From contig NZ_LRRU01000005.1 of NCBI RefSeq assembly GCF_001641615.1, positions 1 to 64,000 of the forward strand: 64,000 nucleotides of DNA. Reading direction: 5' to 3'. Both the position numbers and the translations under genes were made by a program. The stretch is from Pseudoalteromonas gelatinilytica. GTDB lineage: Bacteria > Pseudomonadota > Gammaproteobacteria > Enterobacterales > Alteromonadaceae. Below the pieces are notes generated by a model. It ran no database searches. It was not told where the DNA came from and worked only from the letters and a program-made list of their open reading frames with translations. Shown here in pieces: positions 53,131-61,393 of the stretch (its first letter is position 1; each line of letters begins with the position of its first letter).

Positions 53131-54009
53131 CTAATTGGGTAGCATTACCAGAATGGCTGCCAGTGCAATTAACACAAGCCCCGCCGTGTCTTGGCGTTTT
53201 AGCGGTTGTTTTAACCAAAGAATCGATACCAAAATGGTAAAGAATACTTCTATCTGCCCCAATGTTTTTACATAAGCAACATGCTGCAAGCTCATGGCGC
53301 TAAACCAACCAATAGAACCTAAACAGCTACAAACACTAACAGCGGTCGTGGTGCCTTTGTGATGCCACATTTTCTTAAATGTATCGCGCTCTTTTAATGC
53401 AATATACACGCACAGCATCAGTGTTTGTAAGCTAATTATCAGCACTAACACCCAAGCTGCTGAGTGTGGAAAAGTCAGTCCTGAATTTAAACTTGCCTCA
53501 CGGATCCATGACGATGAAAGAGCAAATGAAGTACCACAGGCAAGCCCAAGCAGTGCGGTGCCCAAATTAAAGTGTTTAACATTCGCGATGCCACTTAATA
53601 GCAATACCGCAATTGCACCAATAAATACGCCAACCCAACCTAGCAATGACAGTGCTGAGCCAAAGAACATTACACCTAAAATCGCCGCCATCAGTGCTTC
53701 ACTTTTGGCAAGCCCTGCGCCGACTGCAAAGTTATTCATTTTAAACAGTTTTACCATCAAACCAGTGGCAACGATTTGGACGATACTGGCACCAACAATG
53801 TAGCCAATAAAAGCGAGATTAAAATCAGGAAGTGCGGCGTCTTGATACTGATAAAGTGCAAATAAATACAAGGCAGCAATTGGGCTGGCAACGATAAAGC
53901 GAGCAAGTGTTACCCCGGCAACACTCACAGTTACACTGAGTTTACTTTGCAGAGCGTTGCGCCACGACTGCATAAATGCCGCAAAAATAGTTAAGAAAAT
54001 CCAAGTCAT
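53131..54009 (-). CDS. EamA-family (DMT) transporter
   Basis: A 292-aa protein with ten hydrophobic helices in two EamA repeats (TWIFLTIFAAFMQSWRNALQSKLS start; AYVKTLGQIEVFFTILVSILWLKQPLKRQDTAGLVLIALAAIL end). Substrate unknown. Convergent with the SugE gene across a shared terminator. Confidence 0.88.
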   Translation of the reverse strand: MTWIFLTIFAAFMQSWRNALQSKLSVTVSVAGVTLARFIVASPIAALYLFALYQYQDAALPDFNLAFIGYIVGASIVQIVATGLMVKLFKMNNFAVGAGLAKSEALMAAILGVMFFGSALSLLGWVGVFIGAIAVLLLSGIANVKHFNLGTALLGLACGTSFALSSSWIREASLNSGLTFPHSAAWVLVLIISLQTLMLCVYIALKERDTFKKMWHHKGTTTAVSVCSCLGSIGWFSAMSLQHVAYVKTLGQIEVFFTILVSILWLKQPLKRQDTAGLVLIALAAILVMLPN

Positions 54010-54165
54010 ATTGAAAATAAATTAATGAGGAGAGGCAATTAGAGTAACAAAACCAAAGTATGAGAGCATTAGCTTATCGACCAACTTGAGAAAAACTCAG
54101 CTGTGACAATATGCCGCAGGGCTTTTATGCTGTCATTAGGCTATAGTGACAATGATGCTATTGCT

Positions 54166-54198
54166 AGCCGCTGCTGTTTTAAGTAGCGGCTTTTTTTT
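54166..54198 (+). terminator. Orphan plus-strand terminator
   Basis: AGCCGCTGCT (54166-54175) pairs with AGTAGCGGCT (54182-54191) with one G-T, followed by eight T. No plus-strand gene precedes it after the terminator at 53113. It must end a short RNA from 54010-54165 or act as a leader attenuator for the MAPEG gene at 54245. TATAGT at 54142-54147 is a possible -10. Confidence 0.7.
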
Positions 54199-54244
54199 GT
54201 TTGCGGTAGGGTGAGCTATTACAGTTAAAAGATAAGGAAATACC

Positions 54245-54628
54245 ATGACCACATTGATTATCTGCGCACTCATCGCAGTGCTCATACCTTATTTAGCTAA
54301 AGCCCCCGTGGCTTTTGCACAAAATAAGTTGTCAGGCTATGACAATAAACATCCGCGTGAACAACAAGCTAAACTAACAGGCTTTGGTGCTCGAGCATTG
54401 GCTGCACATCAAAATAGCTTTGAGTCACTAATTATTTTTGCCGTCGCGCTGGCAGTTGTAATAGGTAGCAATAATGTCTATCAGGTGACAGAAACCTTAG
54501 CAATTATGCATGTTATCGCCCGCGTGTTGTATTGTATTTTCTACTACATAAACCAAGATATTCTGCGCTCATTAGTCTGGCTAGTGGGTTATGTTTGTGC
54601 TGTGGCGATGATTGCTGTTTGCCTTTAG
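54245..54628 (+). CDS. MAPEG family membrane protein
   Basis: A 127-aa protein with four hydrophobic helices. The GARALAAHQNSFESLIIFAVALAVV (~47-71) and MHVIARVLYCIFYYINQDILRSLVWLVGY (~88-116) blocks match MAPEG (membrane-associated eicosanoid/glutathione metabolism) proteins of bacteria. Preceded by an orphan terminator; RBS AAGGAAA is close. Confidence 0.85.
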   Translation: MTTLIICALIAVLIPYLAKAPVAFAQNKLSGYDNKHPREQQAKLTGFGARALAAHQNSFESLIIFAVALAVVIGSNNVYQVTETLAIMHVIARVLYCIFYYINQDILRSLVWLVGYVCAVAMIAVCL

Positions 54629-54654
54629 TCACAAGCCAATGAGTTAAAAACCAC

Positions 54655-54686
54655 AAAGCAAGCGGCTTAAATAAGGCGCTTGCTTT
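54655..54686. terminator. Terminator between MAPEG and M56 genes
   Basis: AAAGCAAGCG (54655-54664) and CGCTTGCTTT (54677-54686) form a perfect 10-bp stem. T-rich flank is better on the minus strand, so it mainly serves the M56 peptidase transcript. Confidence 0.75.
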
Positions 54687-54706
54687 AGGGTCTTAAGTGG
54701 TTACTT

Positions 54707-55912
54707 TTACTTAGAGCTAACTTTAATTTTCTCTATTAAATCCTTTGCTTGATAGTTTTCATCTAAGGCAAAGTCGAGTTGCACTAAGGCATTTTTAAAG
54801 CCAGATTCAGACGGCGCATATTGCCATTGTTTTAAGGCTCTTTTCGCTTCTCGATTGAAAACACCTTCAGGCTCTGCGCTCACCACACTAACATTGCTGG
54901 TGGCGCCGCTTGGTAAAATATCGTATTTCAAAACGACTGAACCGCTAATACCTTGCTCTGCCGCTTGAATTGGGTATATCGGCTCTACGCGCATTACCGC
55001 TTGATAGTCTTTTGTCTTTTCAACGGACATCGGCTGTTTTGCAATGGCAAAACTGCTAAGCATGCCCATTGTAAAAATAACTAACGCTGTTTTTGCAATA
55101 AATGAGCTGTTGTCGATCTGCTTGATCTGATTTAGACGTTGTAACATGGTGTTTTTATCTCCGTATTGTGAATAAGCCATTAAGCCTGTTCTGCTAAAGC
55201 TTGCACAGTGCACTAATGCCTTACTGTATAAAATTCGTTGTTCAGTTGATTTATTTTTGAGTACTTGCTCATCACATGAAAGCTCTTGAATGCGGCGCAG
55301 ACTTGCATAACCAAGCCAAGCGACAGGGTTAAACCACAACAAAATAGTGGCACATAAAGCGATGGCATTAATTAGGTTATCTTTGCGTTTAATGTGCACT
55401 GATTCATGCTCTAAAATAAGTGCTAAAGCATGGCTGTTGTAATGGCTTTGGTAGTTTGTTGGCAGCACTAGCTTGGTGTTTATAACCCCTACAACCATTG
55501 GTGAACTCACCTGATTACTTTGGTACAAGCGCATGCTTTGGTTGCTGTGCTGATCAAGGGTAATTGGCGCTAATTGCAGTTTTGCTAGAAAACGGTAATG
55601 AAAATATACGGCAGTGATCAGCAGTGCGGCACTAATAAAGCCATAAATAGCAAACCAAGTGAGCGTAAACTGCGGCATTATTGCTGTGTTTGGCGTGATA
55701 GTCAGCTTACTGATAAAGTCGTTTTGAATTGGCTTTAAGTGCTCTGGTAGGTTCGCTAACAATAAACTAATTGGTAAAAGCGCCCACAGTGTATAAACCA
55801 AGCGCGCCGATAGCTGGCTTAGTAACTTTCGCTCTAGCAGCAATAAAAACATAATTGCAGATGAGATCAAAAGTTGTTGATCTAACAACCAATTAAAAAA
55901 TGCATCTAACAT
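54707..55912 (-). CDS. M56 (BlaR1-like) peptidase with TonB C-terminal domain
   Basis: A 401-aa protein. Residues ~1-290 are the BlaR1/MecR1-type membrane metallopeptidase: four to five helices and HESVH (169-173) as the zinc HExxH. In place of the penicillin-binding sensor of true BlaR1 it carries a TonB/energy-transducer-like domain (~308-390, RVEPIYPIQAAEQGISGSVVLKYDILPSGATSNVSVVSAEPEG). That excludes a direct beta-lactam sensor and suggests control of another envelope response. Downstream partner of the BlaI-type repressor, 9-bp gap. Confidence 0.9.
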   Translation of the reverse strand: MLDAFFNWLLDQQLLISSAIMFLLLLERKLLSQLSARLVYTLWALLPISLLLANLPEHLKPIQNDFISKLTITPNTAIMPQFTLTWFAIYGFISAALLITAVYFHYRFLAKLQLAPITLDQHSNQSMRLYQSNQVSSPMVVGVINTKLVLPTNYQSHYNSHALALILEHESVHIKRKDNLINAIALCATILLWFNPVAWLGYASLRRIQELSCDEQVLKNKSTEQRILYSKALVHCASFSRTGLMAYSQYGDKNTMLQRLNQIKQIDNSSFIAKTALVIFTMGMLSSFAIAKQPMSVEKTKDYQAVMRVEPIYPIQAAEQGISGSVVLKYDILPSGATSNVSVVSAEPEGVFNREAKRALKQWQYAPSESGFKNALVQLDFALDENYQAKDLIEKIKVSSK

Positions 55913-55921
55913 AACAACGCC

Positions 55922-56296
55922 TTATTTTTGCTGTTTTTCCCAATCATCGATAACCTTTTTCAGCTCATCAATATCATGTTGTGAGAGTTGCTCTGATTTA
56001 GCAAAGCCACTCACCAGCGGCGCAATTCGGCCATTAAAAAAGCGTTCAATAAAGCTTTGGCTTTCTTTTAATGTGTATTCTTCACGAGCAATGCAAGGGG
56101 TGTAGTTATATTGGCGACCTTGTTTCTCGAAGCTTAGTGCGCCTTTTTTAACTAAACGGCTTAATAGCGTTTTAATGGTTTTTTCGTGCCATTCTTTATC
56201 GTCACTTAAACGCACAATTACTTCACTAGCCGTGGCTGGGTAGCCAAGCCATACCGCATCTAATACTTCAAATTCAGCTTTAGAAAGTTCAATCAT
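55922..56296 (-). CDS. BlaI/MecI/CopY-family repressor
   Basis: A 124-aa winged-helix repressor. LSKAEFEVLDAVWLGYPATASEVIVRLSDDKEWHEKTIKTLLSRLVKKGALSFEKQGRQYNYTP is the family HTH plus wing; the C-terminal half dimerises and, in BlaI, holds the cleavage site. It is first gene of the pair with the M56 peptidase and has three GTAATC/GATTAC boxes upstream. Confidence 0.92.
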   Translation of the reverse strand: MIELSKAEFEVLDAVWLGYPATASEVIVRLSDDKEWHEKTIKTLLSRLVKKGALSFEKQGRQYNYTPCIAREEYTLKESQSFIERFFNGRIAPLVSGFAKSEQLSQHDIDELKKVIDDWEKQQK

Positions 56297-56311
56297 TTTT
56301 ATGCCTACAGA

Positions 56312-56344
56312 TGTAATCTTTAATTTAAGATTACACGCGTAATC
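56312..56344. promoter_or_regulatory. BlaI-type operator
   Basis: TGTAATCTT (56312-56320) and AAGATTACA (56327-56335) form an inverted repeat. GATTAC (56329-56334) also pairs with GTAATC (56339-56344). So there are three half-sites in two overlapping palindromes 16-48 bp before the BlaI-type gene. The TACA/TGTA core is that of BlaI/MecI operators. Confidence 0.7.
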
Positions 56345-56364
56345 AAATAATGCAAACTTTTTTG

Positions 56365-57051
56365 TTAGAGAACGTCACTTTTTTTGATACTGACTATCTG
56401 CCCTTCGGGCAAATTCAGCGTGGTGAGTGACAGTTTTGCGATATCTGTGCGGTACAGGTCGATGACTTTGTAGCCACAAAAACGTGCCATTTTACGTATT
56501 TGCCGGTTTAAACCTTGCTTTAAGACGATGCAAAACTGTGTTTCGGTGACTTGAGTCACCTCACAAGGAAGGGTTATTTGTTTATCTACAGGCACACCGT
56601 TTGCCATTTTTTTACAAAAATCACTATCAAGAGGTTTATCTACGGTGACTAAATAGCGCTTGGGTTGGTGGTAATCAGGGTGGATCAGTTGATTACAAAA
56701 CTCACCGTCATTAGTCAAAATTAACAACCCACGAGAGTCCTTGTCGAGCCGGCCAATTGGGTAAACGCGAGTGGTTTTAGGCAGGCTATGAATAAGGCTT
56801 GTTGGGTCGTCAGCATTTAATTTGCAATCTATACCAACAGGCTTGTGATATGCAAAGTAGGTGAGTGGCGCTTTAGCTGAAATTTTTTCGCCAAGTACAA
56901 TTACATCATCGTGCTCATTAACGTGATCTATGTGATTTGCAGCACGGCCATTTACTGTTACCTCACCTTGATCTATCAAGCGTGATGCTTGCTTTCGAGA
57001 ACAAACACCTGCATGGGCAATAAATTTAGCAAGTCGTACTTTTTCTAGCAT
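56365..57051 (-). CDS. 23S rRNA pseudouridine synthase (RluF-like)
   Basis: From the ATG at 57051 the protein is 228 aa: an S4 RNA-binding domain (VRLAKFIAHAGVCSRKQASRLIDQGEVTVNGRAA) and the RsuA-family catalytic domain with YPIGRLDKDSRGLLILTNDG (catalytic Asp in GRLD) and QGLNRQIRKMARFCGYKV. The GIDC near HKPVG is RluF-like, but RluB/RluE cannot be excluded. A GTG at 57081 is possible; neither has a good RBS. Confidence 0.85.
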   Translation of the reverse strand: MLEKVRLAKFIAHAGVCSRKQASRLIDQGEVTVNGRAANHIDHVNEHDDVIVLGEKISAKAPLTYFAYHKPVGIDCKLNADDPTSLIHSLPKTTRVYPIGRLDKDSRGLLILTNDGEFCNQLIHPDYHQPKRYLVTVDKPLDSDFCKKMANGVPVDKQITLPCEVTQVTETQFCIVLKQGLNRQIRKMARFCGYKVIDLYRTDIAKLSLTTLNLPEGQIVSIKKSDVL

Positions 57052-57131
57052 GAGTGATTTTTGTACAGTTAATTTGATCACAGTATATCAAACCCGCGTA
57101 TAAGAAGTACTACATACAAAAGGGGTTCGAC

Positions 57132-57437
57132 ATGGCAATTAAGTTATCTGAACTTGCAGCGCACCAACCACTGCAAAAGGTTATCCTTCATTCGTTGGAA
57201 ATGGCACTGTATCAGGTGTCTGTGGTGATCAATAACGTTGAATATTATGTCACTGATGAGCAAGGTGAGTTTATTCGCGATATTAGCCCGTTGCACATTC
57301 AAAAGCGCCTCGATCACTTAAGTTATGGTGATATGGTTTTACGCCACACCAGTGCTTATGATGAGATGTGTGGTCAGCCCGAAAAGCTGGCCAGCAACAT
57401 GCTTGAAGTACCCTATGGTAAGAACCACTTATACTGA
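57132..57437 (+). CDS. DUF6482 family protein
   Basis: A 101-aa soluble protein. LQKVILHSLEMALYQVSVVINNVEYYVTDEQGEFIRDISPLHIQKRL follows the DUF6482 pattern of small gammaproteobacterial proteins. RBS GGGG-like 9 bases upstream is weak. Role unknown. A 308-bp gap with a MITE-like element follows. Confidence 0.7.
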   Translation: MAIKLSELAAHQPLQKVILHSLEMALYQVSVVINNVEYYVTDEQGEFIRDISPLHIQKRLDHLSYGDMVLRHTSAYDEMCGQPEKLASNMLEVPYGKNHLY

Positions 57438-57472
57438 TTAACGATATAAGCGTATACTGAGTCATAACATTT

Positions 57473-57741
57473 TATATACCCAAACCACCTCAAGATGCGA
57501 GTTTCAGTTGGAATTAAATGCGATTTAGGCAAGGCATTGATTGCAAGTAATAGTGTTTCTATTGTTAAAATCAATAACGCAGTATAAATTGCATTTAAAC
57601 CAACCCTTTGGGCGCTTCACAGGCACTTACTCTCATCGTTGTTACTTCTTAAAAGGGACTGCCATTCTTGCAAAGTAACGCCTTGATATTAAGCACCTGT
57701 GAAACGCTGAATTCTGCATCTTGAGGTGGCTTGGGTATATA
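57473..57741. mobile_element. MITE-like element, 269 bp
   Basis: 26-bp terminal inverted repeats at 57473-57498 and 57716-57741, exact except one base; the outer ends read TATATACCCAA and TTGGGTATATA, then CCACCTCAAGATGC inward. No open frame inside. It holds the whole gap 57438-57745 apart from short flanks and stops 4 bp before the GNAT start codon. It is non-autonomous; no matching transposase lies in the window. Confidence 0.7.
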
Positions 57742-57745
57742 TACT

Positions 57746-58153
57746 ATGTATCAATTAAAAAGTGATGACTCAGCTGATCTCAACAACCAGCTAAGAGAAC
57801 AAATTGTTGCTTTCAACGCCGTGCATTTTAATGCCGAGCGTATTCCCGTTGGATTTAAATTCGTTAATAAACAAAACACTGTTGTTGCTGGTATTCATGG
57901 CCAGGTATTTGGAAATTGGCTGCTTATTAGTTGGCTATGGTGTGATGATAAGACGCGTGGTAAAGGGCTTGCGACACGATTACTCGCTGAATTAGAGTGT
58001 AAAGCTAAAGCGCTTGGTGCAAACACCGCACAACTTGATACGCTCGATTTCCAAGCTAAACCCTTTTACGAAAACAACGGCTACCAAGTCAAATATGAAA
58101 TGCGTAACTACCCACTCGACGGCTGCCGTTATTTTATGGAAAAAAGCCTTTAA
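57746..58153 (+). CDS. GNAT-family N-acetyltransferase
   Basis: A 135-aa GNAT protein. DDKTRGKGLATRLLAELECKAKALG (~68-92) is the acetyl-CoA P-loop region; FYENNGYQVKYEMRNYP the C-terminal beta bulge. The start is the ATG at 57746, with no RBS, since the sequence just before it is the MITE end (GGGTATATATACT). It may be leaderless or driven from a promoter in the element. Confidence 0.85.
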   Translation: MYQLKSDDSADLNNQLREQIVAFNAVHFNAERIPVGFKFVNKQNTVVAGIHGQVFGNWLLISWLWCDDKTRGKGLATRLLAELECKAKALGANTAQLDTLDFQAKPFYENNGYQVKYEMRNYPLDGCRYFMEKSL

Positions 58154-58167
58154 ATATCAGCTTTTAC

Positions 58168-58527
58168 TCACTTCGCTTTAAGCACGTCTTGCTCGGTAAA
58201 AGTAACACCTAAGAAAGGTGTTGCTTCTGGGGCAAGCATGAAAGTGCGGATGTTCATGTGGTCTTGCCCTTCAGGATTGTGTAATACGTCATCACGATAA
58301 AACGCGCCAAAGCAATCTAGGGTGTTTTGTTTACTTAGTTGATTAAGCTTTGCAAAGGCAAAAATTTTACACGAACCATTATTTTCATTAGCCGCACTTA
58401 ACAGCCCATGATTATTAAAAGCGCTTGGGGTAAAGTCATAATTGTTGTCTATGACCGCCATGGTGTCGGTAAATTCAATTTGTTGTGGTGAGTTTGCTAA
58501 TGTTGCCAGGAAATCGTTCAGAGTCAT
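58168..58527 (-). CDS. HopJ-family protein
   Basis: A 119-aa protein. IEFTDTMAVIDNNYDFTPSAFNNHGLLSAANENNGSCKIFAFAKLNQLSKQNTLDCFGAFYRDDVL (~18-82) is the HopJ signature. The family is named after a Pseudomonas type III effector but is widespread in marine bacteria without such systems; none is visible here. Function unknown. It lies 9 bp downstream of the retropepsin-like gene. Confidence 0.88.
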   Translation of the reverse strand: MTLNDFLATLANSPQQIEFTDTMAVIDNNYDFTPSAFNNHGLLSAANENNGSCKIFAFAKLNQLSKQNTLDCFGAFYRDDVLHNPEGQDHMNIRTFMLAPEATPFLGVTFTEQDVLKAK

Positions 58528-58536
58528 TGCTTGTCC

Positions 58537-59649
58537 TTAAAAATTGTTCTTTATCAACTCTAACTCATTCACTTGCTGATTGATATTAAACTTAAAATTC
58601 TCTAAAAAGTTCATACCAAGCAAGCCATAGCCAACATGATTTTCTATTACCAACACTTCAAAATTACGAATACGTTGTTGTCCGACTTGAAACGACTCGA
58701 GTTGATAACGCTGCGCTTCAACAACGCCATTAGCTGTGTTTACTTCTAGTGTGCCAAGGTAATTGGCAGGACTATTCAGCGAGTTTAATTGCGTTTGATT
58801 TATGACTGTAAAGCTCGCGCCCGTGTCGATCATCAACTCGGTTTCGATATCATCGTTGATAATACTGTTCACTAAATAGTGTGAACCTCGAGCGGTTAAT
58901 TTTATAACTTCAACTCCTGCGAGGGCTTGTTGAATCAACAGATGTAACTGCTCAGCTTGCTGTTTGTATTCATGATCTTCAGGCAGTTGATCTAGGGTTA
59001 TTTGGCTCGCGACATAATCTTCTAAATGATAGTTAGCTAATGCATGATTATATAAGTAATGCGCGTTACCTGGCGCGTAATCAAGCCACTGTTGACTGCT
59101 ATTCAGCAATGCCTGCCATTGTTGCGCCGCACTAAGTTCATCAATATAGGATGTGCTTAGCTCGTCTATTTGTTTGTTAAGTTGTTGCTTATCATTGCTG
59201 TCTAACTGGTTGCTAAGAGCCAGTAAATTGATAATACCTTGTTGGGTATCACCTTGTGCGATTAAACGCTTAGCTTCAAGTTCAAGCATGGTGACATCGT
59301 AAGGGTGACTATTTAAAAAGGCCGTTAAAAATTGCTCACTTAAGGTGAATTTTTGATGGGAAAGCCATGTCTCAAGTTGTTGTTGCCAAATTTGTTTAAG
59401 TTGCCTTGCATAGCGAGGTTCATTAACAAGCAATTGGGTGTACTCGGCCACCGCTTTGTCGAATAATTGGTTGCTAAATAGCGCAACAGCTTGTTGAAAA
59501 TGGGCTGGTAAAACCGCGCTTTTCTTGACTATGGGAGTGGTTGCTACAGTCTCAATTTGTTTTGGCTTCACGGGGTTAAACAGCTGCCAAATAAAGTATC
59601 CGTTTAAGCTAAGAGAACATAGCAATAATAATTTAAGAAAAGCATTCAT
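58537..59649 (-). CDS. Membrane-anchored TPR plus retropepsin-like aspartic protease
   Basis: A 370-aa protein: N-terminal signal anchor (~3-23), TPR-like helical repeats (~50-235) and a C-terminal retropepsin-like domain (~245-360) with the active-site ELMIDTGASFTVI (Asp ~274). The family usually dimerises to form one active site. Proteins with this layout are found near cell-envelope genes; the substrate is unknown. Likely co-transcribed with the HopJ gene. Confidence 0.85.
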   Translation of the reverse strand: MNAFLKLLLLCSLSLNGYFIWQLFNPVKPKQIETVATTPIVKKSAVLPAHFQQAVALFSNQLFDKAVAEYTQLLVNEPRYARQLKQIWQQQLETWLSHQKFTLSEQFLTAFLNSHPYDVTMLELEAKRLIAQGDTQQGIINLLALSNQLDSNDKQQLNKQIDELSTSYIDELSAAQQWQALLNSSQQWLDYAPGNAHYLYNHALANYHLEDYVASQITLDQLPEDHEYKQQAEQLHLLIQQALAGVEVIKLTARGSHYLVNSIINDDIETELMIDTGASFTVINQTQLNSLNSPANYLGTLEVNTANGVVEAQRYQLESFQVGQQRIRNFEVLVIENHVGYGLLGMNFLENFKFNINQQVNELELIKNNF

Positions 59650-59716
59650 CCGTTTTGCCCAATCATTTAATCTTTGTTGTTTACTTACTCAGCATAAAAC
59701 AAATTTTTGAAAGTCG

Positions 59717-60427
59717 TTACTTTTTAACTAAATGATTGAGCGCCATGATATTGCTTATTTCAATATCAGCTAACCCTTGATAACGATATTGCGTTGCTTG
59801 GTTATTAAGCCAAACGCTTTGGCAGCCGGCATTATTTGCGCCTTGCACATCAGTATCTAGGCTATCGCCAATGTGCAAAATTTCCTTGTGAGGCACCTTT
59901 AAGTGTTTGGCTGCGCTATCAAATAAGGCGCTATGCGGCTTCGCTTTTCCGTGTGGGCCTGCTTGTAAAACTAACTCAAACACGCCATTAAGGTTAAACT
60001 TTTCTACTTCAACATTACCATTGGTGATGGCGATGAGGCGGTAGTGTTTACTGAGATTAGTAAGTAATTCAAGTACTTCATCAGTCACGTTTATTTGACT
60101 GCGGGCATCAGCGAATGCCTGATAAGCATTTTCGGCATGCAACTGAGCTTGCTCTGCTGAAAAACCCAGATCGGTCATGGCATAGTGTAATGCTGCTTGT
60201 CGCCAGCGTGTAACGTCATCAATTAAAGTTGCATCATGTTTTAAAGCACACTCGCGGCATGTTAACCAGTAGCTCATGCTATCGGTGGGCCATTGTTCTA
60301 GCGCTTCGAGGTAATCAGCTTGTGCTTGCAAGGCTGACTTTATGATCGGATGGTTGTTGTAAAGTGTGTCGTCTAAATCAAAACTTAAAACAGAAACTGG
60401 CGATAGGGCACGGTTAAATCGGATCAT
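59717..60427 (-). CDS. yigB: HAD-family hydrolase (YigB-like)
   Basis: A 236-aa HAD phosphatase. FDLDDTLYNN (~15-24) carries the two Asp; ITNGN (~134) motif II; GPHGKAKPHSALFDSAA motif III Lys; HIGDSLDTDVQGANNAG motif IV. In E. coli yigB follows dapF-yigA-xerC and encodes a FMN/riboflavin-phosphate phosphatase, and position here is the same. 12 bp after xerC. Confidence 0.9.
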   Translation of the reverse strand: MIRFNRALSPVSVLSFDLDDTLYNNHPIIKSALQAQADYLEALEQWPTDSMSYWLTCRECALKHDATLIDDVTRWRQAALHYAMTDLGFSAEQAQLHAENAYQAFADARSQINVTDEVLELLTNLSKHYRLIAITNGNVEVEKFNLNGVFELVLQAGPHGKAKPHSALFDSAAKHLKVPHKEILHIGDSLDTDVQGANNAGCQSVWLNNQATQYRYQGLADIEISNIMALNHLVKK

Positions 60428-60439
60428 AATGACAAGGGT

Positions 60440-61393
60440 TTACTCTGAAGTTGAGCGCTTTTTAGCGCGTGGATGGGTGTTATCGTACACTTTAGCTAAA
60501 TGCTGAAAATCTAAATGCGTATAAACTTGAGTTGCAGACAAACTACTGTGTCCTAACAGTTCTTGAACTGCACGCAGATCCCCTGATGATTCTAAGATAT
60601 GTGATGCAAACGAGTGGCGCAATTTATGCGGATGCACTTGCGAGCTGATCCCTTGCTTAATTCCCCATTCTTGCATCCGTAAGCGAACTTGGCGTACGGA
60701 AATTCGCTTTTTTTGGCTGCTAACAAACACGGCTATTTCATCAGGATGTGCAAATTGAGGGCGAATTTTCAGCCATGCTTTTAATGCACTGAGCGCTTTG
60801 CTGCCTACAGGTAATAAACGTTCTTTGTTACCTTTACCACGGACTAAAATTTCGCCTTCAGTCGGGTTTATATCTTGTAAGTTAGCACCAACTAACTCGC
60901 TAATACGCAGACCCGAAGAGTACATTAATTCCATCATAGCTTTGTCACGAATAGCTAAAGGCTCATCATCTGGCAGTTCTAGTAGCTTAGCCATTTGATC
61001 TACGTCTAAATTTTTGGGTAAAGGCTTGGAAAATTTAGGCCCTTTAATGGCCTCTGCCGGATTGTGATAATGTGCCTGACTGGCTATATTTTTGGCTTTT
61101 AAGAATTTATATAAACTGCGAATACAACTTAGTTTTAAACTGATTGTGCGACCACTTAATTGTTTGCTGCGCATTTGCATGCTGTAACGGCGAATATGCT
61201 CACCTTGAACAGCAAACCAGTCTTCACATAGTTTACTAAAGTACAAAGCTGCGAAGCCTAGCTGGCTAGTATATTGGTTTACTGTGTGCGCTGAGTATTG
61301 TTTTTCGTAGCGTAAGTAGTCTGCAAATAGTTGGATGGGTGTTCGCCAAGCATCACTTAATTCATCAATGTCTGGCGTCGTCACATCGCTCAT
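60440..61393 (-). CDS. xerC: Tyrosine recombinase XerC
   Basis: A 317-aa recombinase that resolves chromosome dimers at dif with XerD. N-terminal SAM-like domain (~15-105) and catalytic domain with Arg163 (SGLRISE), His256 and Arg259 (HPHKLRHSFASH), His282 (LLGHSSLSATQVYTH) and nucleophile Tyr291. The operon position between the DUF484 gene and yigB and no flanking att repeats show it is the housekeeping gene. Start overlaps the DUF484 stop (ATGA). Confidence 0.95.
   Translation of the reverse strand: MSDVTTPDIDELSDAWRTPIQLFADYLRYEKQYSAHTVNQYTSQLGFAALYFSKLCEDWFAVQGEHIRRYSMQMRSKQLSGRTISLKLSCIRSLYKFLKAKNIASQAHYHNPAEAIKGPKFSKPLPKNLDVDQMAKLLELPDDEPLAIRDKAMMELMYSSGLRISELVGANLQDINPTEGEILVRGKGNKERLLPVGSKALSALKAWLKIRPQFAHPDEIAVFVSSQKKRISVRQVRLRMQEWGIKQGISSQVHPHKLRHSFASHILESSGDLRAVQELLGHSSLSATQVYTHLDFQHLAKVYDNTHPRAKKRSTSE

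Noticed and set aside
54707..56296. Beta-lactam resistance operon
   Set aside because: No beta-lactamase or penicillin-binding sensor domain is present; the M56 protein ends in a TonB-like domain.
58168..58527. Type III secretion effector
   Set aside because: HopJ is only a family name; no secretion genes are present and the family is widespread in free-living bacteria.
60440..61393. Phage or island integrase
   Set aside because: Sequence and the dapF-DUF484-xerC-yigB context identify the housekeeping XerC; no att repeats or cargo genes are seen.
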